The notes below the pieces were generated by a model. That model was not told where the DNA came from and did not search any database. It saw only the letters and a program-made list of their open reading frames with translations. The position numbers were made by a program, and so were the translations under genes. Below are positions 12,601 to 23,291 of a DNA stretch of 64,000 nt, in pieces. This DNA comes from Maniola hyperantus (Eukaryota; Arthropoda; Insecta; Lepidoptera; Nymphalidae): positions 9,436,501-9,500,500 of the forward strand of contig NC_048539.1 in the NCBI RefSeq assembly GCF_902806685.2, given 5' to 3'. Every line of letters starts with the position of its first letter. Position 1 is the stretch's first letter.

Positions 12601-15600
12601 CGGCATCGCATTGGGCCTGTGGTTGTGGGGACGGCGCGTGATTCAAACTGTGGGCGAGGACCTTACCAGCATCACGCCTGACACGTAAGAATACCACTCT
12701 CTCCATTCCTAATTATACTTTACTAGCTTATGCTCGCGACTTCATCCGCGTGGACTACACAAATTTCAAACCCCTATTTCACCCCCTTAGCCTTTCAGCC
12801 CGATCCGTCCAGTAGTTTGAGCTGTGCGTTGATAGATCATTCAGTCAGTCAGTCACCTTTTTCTTTTATATATTTAGAAATTAAAGCGTTTTACCGACAC
12901 TTTAAAAAAATCTCAAATTGTTTTTTAAATACAATACAGTCCGCGGCAAGAACTTAGTGTAGCGCTCTCTCTCTGTTACGTAATCCCATAGAAATGATAG
13001 AGGCAAAAATCTCAGTGGTCATTAACCATTTTCAGGCACCAACAAATTACGAACATGTTTTCGTAAAACATTCGAAATTCAATTTAAAAACATACTTAGT
13101 TCCGTTTGTGATTGGTTGTTGACTCAAAATCTTTAGTCTCTATCATTTGTATGCGATTACGTAACAGAGAGAGCGCTCTACTTTCCGCGGGTAGGGTAAA
13201 AGTGCCTGTATTGTATTGAAAAACAAGAGAAAACTGTAGGTAACACTACAAAGAAAATATTCGACCGTCCCCATCTACGAAGTAGATCCGCTACAAAATT
13301 TGGCGTCCAACGTGGGGCCGCTGGTTACAACCGGGCGGCGGACAATTCAGGCAAATCGAACACCTCAGGCCCAAGAGTTTGCGTGACAAAATCAGGGCAA
13401 GCATCAACATTGCGTATGAATACCTCACTAGTCAGATGCAAGCTGTTATGCCTTGGAAGCTGTTCTGAACCAGGGGGACGATGAAGCTTAACATTCAACA
13501 GCAGGGACAAATGGCGAATCGAACTCTTTCTCCAGTTTCCTGGTCGGGACGCCTTAGGAAACAGGGGGAGACTGTAATGCGTGTTGCAGACCAAGAGCTA
13601 AGCTAAGTTAGTTTAGCTTAGCTTGCACAGCTGACGCAGTTTTTCATACTTGTGTGCAGCGTTGCAGACTGCAAACTATGATATCTATTATATAACTATG
13701 ATTAAGACAAGCTATGTGAGATGACTAAAATATGCAAAACTAAGTTGCTACATGTGCTAAGCTAAGCCCCTCCCGCCTACCTTGGCACCACTTCGCACTT
13801 CTCGCCAGTGTTGGCCTGAGCTTTCACTTAGGTTTAGTGTGCACGGGATATATTTTTAGTTTAGCTCAGCAGCTTAATATAGCTCATCTGACTAAGTTTA
13901 GCTTTAACACAGCTTAGAATAGAATAGAATAGAATATATTTTATTCAAGTAAACTTTTACAAAGTCAAAGTCAAATGATTTATTCAAAATAGGTAATAAA
14001 TTACTCTTTTTGATGGTCAGATGTTGGATTTCTAAGATATAGTGGTGATAATTATTACGCAAACTTAAAACTAAAGCTACAAGTGCTTTTGATTCGTCGG
14101 GTAGTTTAATTTACCACAGGTTCGGAATGCCGTAGTTTACCGTGGCCTTAGTTTTCGGTCTGCAACCGGCTTAACATTACAAAGAAAATATACGACCGCG
14201 GCGGCGTCACCATCTACGAAGTAGATTCGTTACAAAACTAATTTTAAGTTTATCTTTACCAGCGGGTTTACTATCGAGCTGGGAGCAGCCCTGACGGTGC
14301 TGGTGGCAAGCAAGGCTGGTCTGCCCATTTCCACCACGCACTGCAAGGTGGGCTCCGTCGTCTGTGTTGGATACTTCTCCGAAAAATCTGTGGACTGGAG
14401 TTTGTTTAGGTAACAAGGATTTCCAGTGATTAAAATTTAAAACCTCAAATATAAGTAACTAGATGATGCCCTCGACTTCGTTCGCGTGGATTTAGGTTTT
14501 TAAAAATCGAAATGGGAACTCTTTAATTTTCCGGGATAGGATAAAAAGTTGCCTATGTCCTTTCCCTGGATGCAAGCTTTATACCTACCAAATTTCGCCC
14601 AAATCGAAGAACGACAGACAGACAGACACACTTTCGCATAAATAATATTAGTATAGACTAGCGACCTGCCCCGGCTTCGCACGGGTAGCCTATTACAATT
14701 TTTACAGGGACCTCTATTTTTATTGGAAATAAATATAGCCTTTGTCACTCAGGAATAATGTAGCTTTCTTCTGGTTGAAAAATTTCCAAACACGGTTCAG
14801 TAGTTCCAGAGATTACCCCCTACCAACAAAACAAACTGTACCTAGCTTTATAATATCAGTAATTAGTATAGATGATAAGACTAAACGGCGACGCGGTAAG
14901 CTCGCCCAGTAGGCACCTACGTGTAGAAATCGAAATTACTATTCTAATTTATAGTGGCTTCCAAACCAACTATTAAATAAATACTTAGTATAGTAATAGT
15001 AATTATGAAAAGTCAGTTTTTTGAAAATATTTTTTTTTCGGTTTAATAACTAGACCTCTTTGTATCTTATTTACTAACCCGGAATACCTTTACCTACTAG
15101 CTATAAAGTACCTATACTAAGTTTCAGCGTGAAGCGTGTGCAGATAGATAGACAGACAAAAATCTGTTTTGAGCTCCATGACAATAACAATGCTTCGAAT
15201 CCAACTTTCAAAATATATACCTAAGTATTATAAAATTTAATGAACATTAATCGTCCACATAATATTTTTTAATACTAGCTGATGCCCGCGACTTCGTTCG
15301 CGTAGATTTAGGTTTTTAAAAATCCCGTGAAAACTCTTTTTTTAGTAGGTACTAGTACCTAGTAGCCTATGCCACTCTCCAGGTCTTTAATTATACCCAA
15401 TATGCAAAAAATTACGTCTATCCGGTACTCCGTTGCGACGTGATTGAAGGACAAACCAACAAACCAACAAATCAAAAACAATAAACAAATAAACCAACAT
15501 ATCAACAAACAAACAAACACACTTTCGCATTTATAATATGGGTAGGGATTTCAAACACCCGAATTACCTAATATTTATTTGCCCCAGCGTTAAATACGAC

Positions 15601-15821
15601 GAATACCTTATTATTGCACCCGGTCGCTACATAGGATAGAGCCGACCCTGTATCATAAGTACCTAGTACCTACATACGATAAGCCAATTCCATAGTGATA
15701 ACAGTAACACAGGAATGTCGATTGTTGCAGGAACATAATATTCGCTTGGGCGGTAACGGTTCCGGCCGTGGCGGCCACGGCGGCGCTCGCCATGCTGGCT
15801 CTCGAAGCGTTCGTCGTTTGA
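6662..15821 (+). CDS. Sodium-dependent phosphate transporter, SLC20/PiT family (complete, 9 exons)
   Basis: Coding exons: 6662-6854, 7674-7919, 8772-8954, 9242-9397, 10200-10690, 11127-11350, 12499-12684, 14263-14409 and 15731-15821 (TGA at 15819). All junctions have GT/AG sites and matching phases. They give 638 residues, close to vertebrate PiT-1/PiT-2 (about 650-680). The N-terminal half has the family signature GANDVANSFGT (residues 27-37), the C-terminal half its duplicate GGNDVSNAIGPLVAL (from residue 493), and ISTTHCKVGS follows. The halves are separated by a cytoplasmic loop (residues about 310-480) that is poorly conserved and Ser/Pro-rich. PiT proteins import inorganic phosphate with Na+ at the plasma membrane. 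Introns hold many transposons, and one MITE ends about 20 bases before the exon 5 acceptor. An AATAAA lies at 15958-15963. Confidence 0.95.
7035..7503. mobile_element. GC-rich palindromic MITE (family P) split by an insertion
   Basis: The left part (about 7040-7118, with GCGCTAACCCGGTGGGGATA) and the right part (about 7435-7500, with GATTGCCATCTCGAGCTGTC then GCGTACTATA) match the two halves of the family described at 48288-48440. About 310 bases of unrelated sequence sit between them. It lies in SLC20A intron 1. The nested piece has no recognisable gene. Confidence 0.5.
9125..9215 (-). repeat. Family B retroposon fragment in SLC20A intron 3
   Basis: Inverse complement of the family B tail, containing GACTGACTGACTGATCTATC followed by AACGCACAGCTCAAACTACTGG. 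It ends about 25 bases before the exon 4 acceptor at 9241. Confidence 0.6.
9753..9824 (+). pseudogene. tRNA-like sequence, probable tRNA pseudogene (Arg-like)
   Basis: The 72 bases fold as a cloverleaf: acceptor GAAACCG/CGGTTCC with one mismatch, D-arm GTCT/AGGC, and a perfect five-pair T stem GCAGG/CCTGC. The body resembles arthropod tRNA-Arg. However, base 33 is G instead of the invariant U, the T loop is TTAGAGT instead of TTCRANY, and the anticodon stem has a mismatch. It is therefore probably a dead tRNA or the head of a tRNA-derived SINE rather than a working gene. It lies in SLC20A intron 4. Confidence 0.55.
10035..10185. mobile_element. GC-rich palindromic MITE (family P) next to SLC20A exon 5
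   Basis: Starts near ACTCCGCAACAGGTTG and ends GATTGCCATCTCGATCTGTC then GCGTACTATA, with the internal core CGCCCGCACCGGGTTAGCG. Its 3' end lies within about 20 bases of the acceptor at 10198-10199, so the element supplies most of the sequence where the branch point should be. Confidence 0.65.
10905..11080 (-). repeat. tRNA-derived SINE fragment (family S), 5'-truncated
   Basis: Inverse complement of the family S body: CCACGCTAGACAAGTATGGA then TTGGCAGACTTTACACACCTTTGAG and CTCAGGCATGCAAATTACCTCAC. The tRNA-like head is missing. It lies in SLC20A intron 5. Confidence 0.6.
12722..12880 (+). repeat. Family B retroposon copy in SLC20A intron 7
   Basis: Runs from CTAGCTTATGCTCGCGACTT to the TCAGTCAGTCAGTCACCTTT tail with TATATATTTAG. 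It is internally deleted compared with the 22830 copy. Confidence 0.6.
12937..13192. mobile_element. Inverted-repeat MITE in SLC20A intron 7
   Basis: The left arm (GTCCGCGGCAAGAACTTAGT, then GTAGCGCTCTCTCTCTGTTA and CGTAATC) is matched by an inverse right arm (GATTACGTAACAGAGAGAGC then GCTCTACTTTCCGCGG). The repeats are roughly 50 bases long and enclose AT-rich sequence. No coding content. Confidence 0.6.
13215..14232 (+). mobile_element. Degraded LTR retrotransposon in SLC20A intron 7
   Basis: An LTR 3' portion (CATCTACGAAGTAGATCCGC then TACA) ends near 13293 and is followed by TTTGGCGTCCAACGTGGGGC, which looks like a tRNA primer-binding site. A short interior ends in a purine tract (AGGAAACAGGGGGAGA, 13556-13572), directly followed by an LTR starting TGTAATGCG at 13573 and ending CATCTACGAAGTAGATTCGT then TACA at 14232. 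The 5' LTR is largely missing and only about 280 internal bases survive, so it encodes nothing. A repeat carrying AGAATAGAATAGAATAG is inserted in the 3' LTR at 13917. Confidence 0.6.
14458..14870 (+). repeat. Family A retroposon followed by a family C fragment, SLC20A intron 8
   Basis: Family A (14458-14655) is followed by a second repeat running CGACCTGCCCCGGCTTCGCA to AGTTCCAGAGATTAC. Its inverse form, ending GGGGCGGGTCGCTAGT, is seen at 49085-49255 and 57805-58105. Both families commonly sit end to end in this window. Confidence 0.55.
15276..15540 (+). repeat. Family A retroposon copy, SLC20A intron 8
   Basis: Starts CTAGCTGATGCCCGCGACTT and ends CACACTTTCGCATTTATAAT. It has an expanded ACAAACAAACA-type stretch at 15455-15520. 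Confidence 0.6.
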
Positions 15822-18550
15822 ATTGAACTTATCAACTGCTGCTTTGTACGAGTTTAATGGTTTAAATATGTATAATGATACATGTCGAATATCGAAATAC
15901 CATAACGTCAAACCAGAGTTAACTGTCAAACTAAAATGAACTAAACAGCCGTATTTCAATAAAAAGAGGTTCATGGGTTCTTTTTGTAGTTAAACCGTAG
16001 ATATAATATTATTTATGATGTAGGTACCTAGCTACGTAAAGGTATGTTCGCAATTTTCTCAAAAATACGAGTACCTACCTACATACTTACTTACCTACCT
16101 AATATTATGTTACATTCCGTTTAGAAGCTTAGCAATCAGAAAAAAAAGCTGTAAAATGAACGACTACAGAGAAGTATACTTAGTTACAATTTTAAAAAGA
16201 GTATTATGAACAAAATAATCCCTTAGAGTCCGTTCGTACTGTAAGCATTAGAAGTGCTACTAAATATTGTGTAGAACTATGGAGTGATCAAAAATAATCG
16301 AATGTGAAATTTTGGTTAGCCGTAAAATCCCGAAATAATAAAAAATGGGTACATAAACACAAAAACTTTATGAATTAAGTAAGTAAAAAAAGCTTGACTT
16401 GGTATCAATTTAGCAATCAATCATGGTAGGTACAATTGTAGCAATTTGGTAAATTAGATACATCTAATTAGTCATAAATAAATAAAAAATATAAAATCAC
16501 AAATCTCCTCCTGATATTTTTCTAGTTCTTCACCGGTATATCAATTAATGTAAATAAGTACCTACCTACATGTTATTATTATATACTTTTTTAGAAACTT
16601 GGGTCCAGAATTTTTATAAATTATGTATTTTATATCTCTTGTCCATTTTCAAAATTGTATACATAACTTATTAATTTTATTGATATTAATATACCTACTT
16701 ATTCGGTTTATTTACACCTGTTTAACAACTACGCTCAATTTTGTTAATAGAAACCCTAACCAAAAACTATGAAAACAAAAATCAATTCATAAATCTTAAA
16801 ACTAATTATGATTACATCATTACCGTTTTATTTTAGCTATCGCTATTATAATATTTTGATGGTGCCTTGTTTTCGTATACCTACTGTCAAAAATGTTTTC
16901 ACTAATTATTGTGCCTACCTATCTAATCTTGTGGTCATAGTACCTGCCCATTATTTTCAAATAGGTTTCTGCACACTTACCAAACAGCTGTTTATAATAC
17001 TTAATATAGCAAGCATTTTAGAATTCCGTAGCCTCACTCGATTCATAATAATATTATGTTTAAAAAATGATAAAGTGAATGTAAAATGCCTGAATAAACT
17101 CTTAAATACAACTTAATAAGTTAAGAGTTAAGTCAATTTAACATCTAAAATGCCACTGATTATTATGTAATAAAACATTGTTAAATTAAATAAATAGATT
17201 CAAAAGCTGTTTTATTATCCACGACGGAACGAAAACTGTATTCCTACCTATGTATTTGTCGTTCAAGGTTGTGTTTGTTTGTTTTTGTATTAATGCGTTT
17301 ATTTGTTATCAATTTAGTGAAAAACTTCTAAGTAGGCCGATTTTAATGCGGTTTTATGCATTGAATAATCATTAATATTGGAGGGGTACCTCCCCCCCAC
17401 CAAACCAACCAATTCCTGAAAGGCCGGCAACGCATTGGCGGTTCCTCTGGTACTGCAAATATGCATGGTTCATCAGGTGACCCGCCTGCTCGTTTTCTCG
17501 CTATTTTGATTTTTAAAAAACGAATTTCTGGATGAACTGTGTAGAACAGGACAGTACCAAATGCTTTCTAGTTTTGAGTAAGTATATCATTTTCTGCAAA
17601 AAAAACTTATTAGGTACAGTGTTTTTCAATCTATTTGTAAATTTAAACGTAGTGATTATATACTCTTTGCTTATAGAAAGAACAAAAAGTCAAGATTGGT
17701 TGATATTTGGTTTGGGCTTTGTGGTTCCATAAGTTCCATAAAATATGACGGAGGGTTTCGTGTAAAACGTACTAATTACATACTCTTTGGTTCCATGGTC
17801 TTAGCCTTAAAGGAATGACATCCAGGGCCGTAAAATAAATTAAAAAAAAAGTTCGGGAACTCCCTGCTATAGAGCCTCATAAACTTTAGGTAGGTATGTA
17901 GTTTGTGCATAGAGCATAGTCAAGAGCGTTTCTCTTCTTCTCTACATATTATAAAAATATAAAGTCGCTTCTCGCTGTCTGTGTGTATGTATGAACGCTT
18001 AGATCTACTACTAACTAAAAAAACTACACAACGGATTTTAATGCAGTTTTCACCAATAGGTAGGTAAAGTAATTAAAGAGGAAGGTTTATATGTATGGTA
18101 TAGTATAGTTTTGTATCAATTTGTTGTAATATGATGATAACTAATTGTTTAAAAATAAAATGTCGGAAGTTACGCCAACTGAGAGCATTTCATCGAAAAT
18201 TAACTAATAATATATAAGATTTTGTAGGATAAACTCAAAAACTACTGAAACGATCTTAAAAAAAAATTCACCTATAGAAAGCTAAGTAAGTACATTATCA
18301 GCGAGTAACATGGGTTATATTATTTTATTTTATTTTTCTTATATTATGTTTTATTTATTAGTATGCATATATTTTGTTTTCAAAAAATTAGAGATCACGA
18401 TGTTTTCATTCACCGTTAAAGCAAGTGATATTCAATTGCTTGCAAAGCAAACGCACATGGGTATGTACCTAACTGGTGCCTGCAACCGACCGACCGAATA
18501 TCAGGTGGACATAACTCATAGCGAAAACGAAATACCTATAGCGGAATAGT
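15822..18550. other. 3' flank of SLC20A: AT-rich, repeats, no supported gene
   Basis: The SLC20A 3' UTR probably ends at the AATAAA at 15958, or at later AATAAA sites near 17170-17190. Beyond that is AT-rich DNA, a 102-codon frame at 16808-17116 of low-complexity composition without family features, and retroposon fragments at 17940-18110 and 18400-18580 (the latter ending GGGGCGGGTCGCTAGT). Confidence 0.4.
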
Positions 18551-18600
18551 TCCTCTCCCGTGCGAAGCCGGGGCGGGTCGCTAGTTTAAAAATAAGATTA

Positions 18601-18806
18601 AAGGCTCTCCCACACAGCCGCGTTATTATCGGTCGATACGCGATAATATCGCATGCGTTATTGCGATAATACGCCCTACTTCCATTGCGGCGTTATTATC
18701 GCAGCAGTGTGTAACTACATGACCATCCTAGTATTGAAAACAGATATCGCAATAACGCATGCGATATTATCGACCGATAATAAAGCGGCTGTCTGGGGGA
18801 GCCTTA
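18601..18806. mobile_element. MITE with about 60-bp terminal inverted repeats
   Basis: The ends read AGGCTCTCCCACACAGCCGC and the inverse of AGGCTCCCCCAGACAGCCGC. The arms continue through TTATTATCGGTCGATA and ATATCGCATGCGTTATTGCG, and differ by one 7-base indel and a few substitutions. Both sides carry TAA, or TTAA if the boundary is shifted one base. A TAA duplication would fit PIF/Harbinger and TTAA would fit piggyBac. The element is non-coding. Confidence 0.7.
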
Positions 18807-19363
18807 ATATTTTAATTTTTGATAGGACATTCATTTCATTTCATTTGAGTTCAATCTTCTAATAGTGTAGGTCGACTCGTTACTCGTTCAACATTAGCTT
18901 ATATATACCAGTTTTAAAGGTTAGGAGGCTGGCTGTTCATTTTTGTGCATTTTATTATTAATAATAAAATACCTACCTATTATAATTAATTACCTAATTT
19001 AATCTGTTTGAGTTATGGCCATTGAATTATTATGTATATTTATACCTCAAAGATTATGAGTGACTTGTTAGGCAAATGTAGCGTTAATTCTTTAAAATAA
19101 AGCAGTTTAGTTGAAAATAGTTTCGCAAATATTTGTGCCATTATTACTAATAAAATTATTCATCTTAGTCTTAGTTATAAAATAAGTAAATATCTGTGAC
19201 AATTTATTGGCGACATAGGTACCTATATAGGTAGTAGGTGCCTATAGTGCACGTTGGTTTATTAAATAGTTTTATATTATAATTATACCTAATTACCTAC
19301 TTCCCACAGGGATAATTTTGAAATTCAATAATTCACTATTAATAACTTTTATAGGAATCAACG

Positions 19364-22300
19364 ATGAGTCAAGATACAGAACTTCTGTGTCCCAGCAAAC
19401 CTGAATTGACGAAAGATGTAAGTACCCTAGCTTAAGTTACTTTTAAAAATATATTTAAATTCAGCAAATAAATGAAATTGAACTGTGTCTTTTTTGTGTT
19501 GTTTCGGATTGACTATGCTGCGTAGGCCATATTGGCCGCTACAGCGTCATCGGGAAGGGTGGCGAGCGCGAAGCTTTGTAGAGCGTTGTCTCTATGACGT
19601 TTTGTCGGTCTCAACGACAGAGAACGCTCAACGAAACCGCTATCTCTTTCTACAGGTTGATGTTCAATATTTTCTGCCGCGTACTGTATTTGCGCTACGC
19701 CTCGTCAGTCGTCAGTAATGCCAACTTTTAACATTCTAGCTCTTCTTAAATCTTTTTCAGGCGGCAAGGGTATCTGCGTCTCCAACATCTGTAGTTAACG
19801 TTTCCTCCCCGTACGTCCCGAAAACGGTAAGTACCTCATCATGATCAATCCATCGCCGGCTCGCTACAGATCACGCGGGTCTCCCCTCAGAGTGAGATTG
19901 TATTGGCCATAGTCTATACCTACCACGCTGGCCATGTGCAGATTGGTAGAATTCACACATCCTTGGAAACATTATGGAGAACTCTCAAGCATGCAGGTTT
20001 ACTCACGATGTTTTCCTTCACTGTTAAAGCAAGTGACATTTTATTAGGTACTTAAAACGCACATAACTCCGAAAAGTTAGAGGTGCGTGCCCGGAATCGT
20101 AGCCCCGATCTCCGATTAGGAAGCGGACGTCCTAACCACTAGGCTATCACAGCACACACCTACCTCGCCATATATTTTATAACGCGTAAAATTTAACTTC
20201 TCACACGCCATTTGAACTTATTGTGTCAAATTTCATATCAAAAGTAGTCCTTATATTTTTAAAGGTCACTCGTTAGTACTATTATATATTTTGTGCTTTT
20301 GACGTGACAGTTGACCCATAGAGTTAAAATGGCGCGTGAGGAGTCATTTTGTACGGACTATAACTCTAATTTAAAGATGTAAGAAGAGGTACCTACCTAA
20401 CCTAGATCTACTAAACATTTTAAGCGTTGATAGCCTAGTCGCACAAAATAACAAGGTAGGTATTGATTGTGCTATGGGTAAGAAGACATCGGGCTCCTAT
20501 TCGGGAGGTTAGCGGTTCGATTCCACGCACGCACCTCAACTTTTCGGCGAGTGCTATTTAAGCAATTAGGTAAATATCACTTGGTTTAACTGTGAAGGAA
20601 AACATCGTGAGGAAACCTGCATGCTTGAGGGTTCTCCATAATATTCTCAAAAAGATGTGCGAAATCTGCCAATCTGGAAACTTGGCCAGCGTGGTGGACT
20701 ATGACCCAAACTTCTCAAATTCTGAGATGAGACTCGTGCTCAGTAATGGACTCGATGGGTTCTTGATGATGATTATTTTAAACTATTTTTAATGTTCTGG
20801 TTCATTTAAAAAATAACCGGCCAAGTGCGAGTCAGACTCGCGCACCGAGTGTTCGTCGTCTGTCTGTCTGTCTGTACGTCTCAAGAAAACCGCATACTAT
20901 AGTTAGGTATACAGTCCGCGACAGGTTGAAATGGCGATCGGGTTATGAGGCAGGGGGACGCCCCGCACGCGGCACGCCACCCACGCTTGCCCGCACCGGG
21001 TCAGCGCGGGGCTGTGCGGGTGTGCGCAGCGTTCCCTCCCCGATTGCCATTTCGAACTGTCGCGTACGTAAACTAAAGTTTATCGAATAGGTAGGTACCG
21101 AGTAGTGTTTCACATTCACAAGCGTTTCATTGTTTGCCACTTGAAAGCTTATGCCACTTAAAAAGCTACGCCTTCATTCTGGCAATAACAATGCTTACGT
21201 CTAGGTACGTACTAAAATCAATCTTGCTGACAAGTAACAAGGGGTAGATTGTTCCGACTCTTGCTGACTATGAGTGTTTCTTAGAACTAGCAATTGCAAT
21301 GTGACGCTAAATTAATACAAACACAATTTTAAGTTGACTGAGCATAAATGGAATACCGAAGTTGTGATAGCCTAGTGGTTAAGACGTCCGCCTTCTAAAG
21401 GTCGGGGTTTGATCCGGAGCACGCACGTCCTTTTCGGAGTTGTGTGCGTTTTAAGTAGGTATTATTAAATATTACTTGCTTTAACGGTGAAGGAAAACAT
21501 CGTGTGGAAACCTTTATTTTTAATTCAAATACAAGTTGACCCTTGACTGCAATCTCACCCGATGGTAAGTGATGATGCAGTCTAAGATGGAAACGAGCTA
21601 AAAAGCGGCAAACCTGCATGCCTGAGAGTTCTCAATAATGTTCTAAAAGGTGTGTGAAGTGGTAGACTGCGGCCAAAACCTTTCTTCACTGAGAGAAATC
21701 TGACTCGCACTTGGCTGGTTTTTTTTGTACGATGGTAGCCCTTCGTGTGTGAGTGCGACTCCCACTTGACAGGTTTTTAGGGTTCCGTAGCCGAATGGCA
21801 AAAAACGGAACCCTTACAGATTCGTCATGTCTGTGTCCGTCTGTCCGTCCGTATGTCACAGCCACTTTTTTCCGAAACTATAAGAGCTATACTGTTGAAA
21901 CTTGGTAAGTAGATGTATTCTGTGAACCGCATTAAGATTTTTACACAAAAATAGAAAAAAAACAATAAATTTTGGGGTTCCCCATATTTAGAACTGAAAC
22001 TCAAACTTTGTTTTTCATCAAACCCATACGTGTGGGGTATCTATGGATAGGTATTCAAAAATGATATTAAGTTTTCTAATATCATTTTTTTCTAAACTGA
22101 ATAGTTTGCGCGAGAGACACTTCCAAAGTGGTAAAATGTGTGTGTGTCCCCCCAATGTAATTTCTGAAATAAGAGAATAAAACAAAAAAATATATGTTGT
22201 ACATTACCATGCAAACTTCCACCGAAAATTGGTTTGAATGAGATCTAGTAAGTAGTTTTTGATTTATCGTGCAAAATGTCGATAAAATACGATTGTACTA

Positions 22301-23291
22301 CGGAACCCTCAGTGCGCGAGTCTGATTCTTCTTGTTCTCTGATCTTTATGAACCCGGGACTCAGCTCCTAGTAAAAAACTTCTTTTTCAGATTCCGTTGT
22401 TACTGGGTCCAGAGAATACTACAACTATATGTCCGTTTTGTAATTCCAACATCAAGACTTCCGTGAAATATAGAAGTACAACTCGAACACACATTACTGC
22501 TGCACTTTGCTGTCTTTTATGGTAAGTATTAAGAATGTAATGTGTGCATGACATGATTTATAATACTATTCCGAAGAAAATATAAAAAAATTAGACTTTA
22601 TACTTTGATTGACGTTAAGGATTTTTTACACCTTATTTTATAAAATAACGAAGGTCTGGCACGCACTGGCTCTTTCTCTAAAATAGGTGATGCCTGCAAC
22701 TTCTTCGGTGTGGAGCGAGGTTTGGCCTTAGAAAGGGTAAAGGGAACAGAGGACTTAGGTCGCTTAGGCTTGGCGTTGACGAGTCAGTCAGTGAGTGAAT
22801 ATAGGACTTTTCCTTTTAATAATGACTAGCTTATGCCTGCGACTTCGGCCGCGTGGACTATATAAATTTCAAACCCCTATTTTACCCCTTTAGGGGTTGA
22901 ATTTTCAAAAGTCCTTTCTTAGCAGATGTCTACGTTATAATAGCTGTCTGCATGCCAAATAGCCCCGATACGTCCAGTAGTTTAAGCTGTTGATAGATCA
23001 GTCAATCAGTCACCTTTTCCTGTTATATATTATATTATTTAGTTAGATTGAAGATTGTTGATTGATTGATGTCGTTATGATATGAGATTAAAATCGGTTG
23101 GTTTTTTTAGATTACTTATTTATTCTATTTATATTAAATAAACAATTTAATACTACTTACCTATCTATTGTTAACCGTAGCTTTTTATTTTTAGTTGCTG
23201 CTGTTGCATCCCGTATTGCATGGACTCTGCGAAAAATTCCGATCACTACTGCCCAAGTTGCAGTAGCTATATCGGAACTTATGAGAAGTGA
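19364..23291 (+). CDS. LITAF-domain membrane zinc protein (complete, 4 exons)
   Basis: Exons: 19364-19417, 19761-19826, 22391-22521 and 23195-23291 (TGA at 23289), with consensus splice sites and matching phases. The product is 115 residues. Residues 1-45 are a short Ser/Pro-rich leader. The LITAF (SIMPLE-like) domain follows: a first CPFC knuckle at 54-57, a hydrophobic Cys-rich segment (ALCCLLCCCCCIPYC) that inserts into the cytosolic face of the membrane, and a second knuckle in HYCPSC (101-106) before the end SYIGTYEK. Family members bind zinc through the two CxxC pairs and work at late endosome/lysosome membranes. A good acceptor (CTTTTATAG) ends just before the ATG, so a noncoding upstream exon is likely. 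Introns 1 and 2 are full of SINEs and MITEs. Insects have several LITAF paralogues, so I give no symbol. Confidence 0.92.
19500..19705. repeat. Inverted-repeat element copy in LITAF intron 1
   Basis: Contains GTAGAGCGTTGTCTCTATGA and CGTTTTGTCGGTCTCAACGA, and ends ATTTTCTGCCGCGTACTGTA. It is the inverse-orientation relative of the complete element at 49485-49655. Confidence 0.5.
19845..20158 (-). repeat. tRNA-derived SINE (family S), near full length
   Basis: On the minus strand the head reads GTGATAGCCTAGTGGTTAGG with a B-box-like GATTCCGGGCACGCACCTC, then AACTTTTCGGAGTTATGTGC, a GTGAAGGAAAACATCGTGAG segment and a tail past CATGCTTGAG and CCAATCTGCACATGGCCAGC. The tRNA-like head and conserved body are those of a lepidopteran SINE. 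Related copies are at 20466-20790 and 21359-21735. Confidence 0.7.
20176..20365. mobile_element. Inverted-repeat MITE (family M; CTCACACGCCATTT...AAATGGCGCGTGAGGAG)
   Basis: The left arm GCGTAAAATTTAACTTCTCA then CACGCCATTT, and the right arm AAATGGCGCGTGAGGAGTCA then TTTTGTACGGACTATAAC, are inverse complements. Two more copies lie at 41887-42070 and 45338-45492. Each is about 150-190 bases, with internal TTTGACATGA/TCAAAAGTA inverse motifs. Non-coding. Confidence 0.6.
20466..20790 (+). repeat. tRNA-derived SINE (family S)
   Basis: Plus-strand copy with a diverged tRNA-like head (around GGTTAGCGGTTCGATTCCAC), the CGCACCTCAACTTTTCGGCG block, GTGAAGGAAAACATCGTGAG and a tail with CCAGCGTGGTGGACTATGAC. 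The 66-codon open frame inside it is a by-product. Confidence 0.65.
20907..21072. mobile_element. GC-rich palindromic MITE (family P), LITAF intron 2
   Basis: Starts CAGTCCGCGACAGGTTGAAA and ends GATTGCCATTTCGAACTGTC then GCGTAC, with GC-rich inverse halves meeting near GCCCGCACCGGGTCAGCGCG. It is one of about eleven copies in the window. Confidence 0.7.
21359..21735 (+). repeat. tRNA-derived SINE (family S) with a nested repeat
   Basis: The head GTTGTGATAGCCTAGTGGTT is clear. The body is interrupted after GGAAAC near 21510 by about 95 bases (ending near 21608) containing GATGGTAAGTGATGATGCAG, and then resumes with CCTGCATGCCTGAGAG. The inserted piece is itself a dispersed repeat, also seen near 43300-43375. 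Confidence 0.65.
21760..22335 (+). repeat. Interspersed element, family D (GGGTTCCGTA...GTCTGTCTGTCC)
   Basis: Begins near GACTCCCACTTGACAGG and GGGTTCCGTAGCCGAATGGC, has the pyrimidine-rich GTCTGTCCGTC stretch, and ends near ACGGAACCCTCAGTGCGCGA then GTCTGATTC. The ends are inverse-complementary (GGGTTCCGT/ACGGAACCC). Related copies: 24870-25175, 45930-46440 and, inverted, 53640-53915. Confidence 0.55.
22830..23040 (+). repeat. Family B retroposon copy, LITAF intron 3
   Basis: Runs from CTAGCTTATGCCTGCGACTT to TTGATAGATCAGTCAATCAG and the CACCTTTTCCTGTTATATAT end. Confidence 0.6.

Noticed and set aside
16808..17116. 102-codon plus-strand frame
   Set aside because: AT-rich composition, no splice or domain support. 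Probably SLC20A 3' flank.
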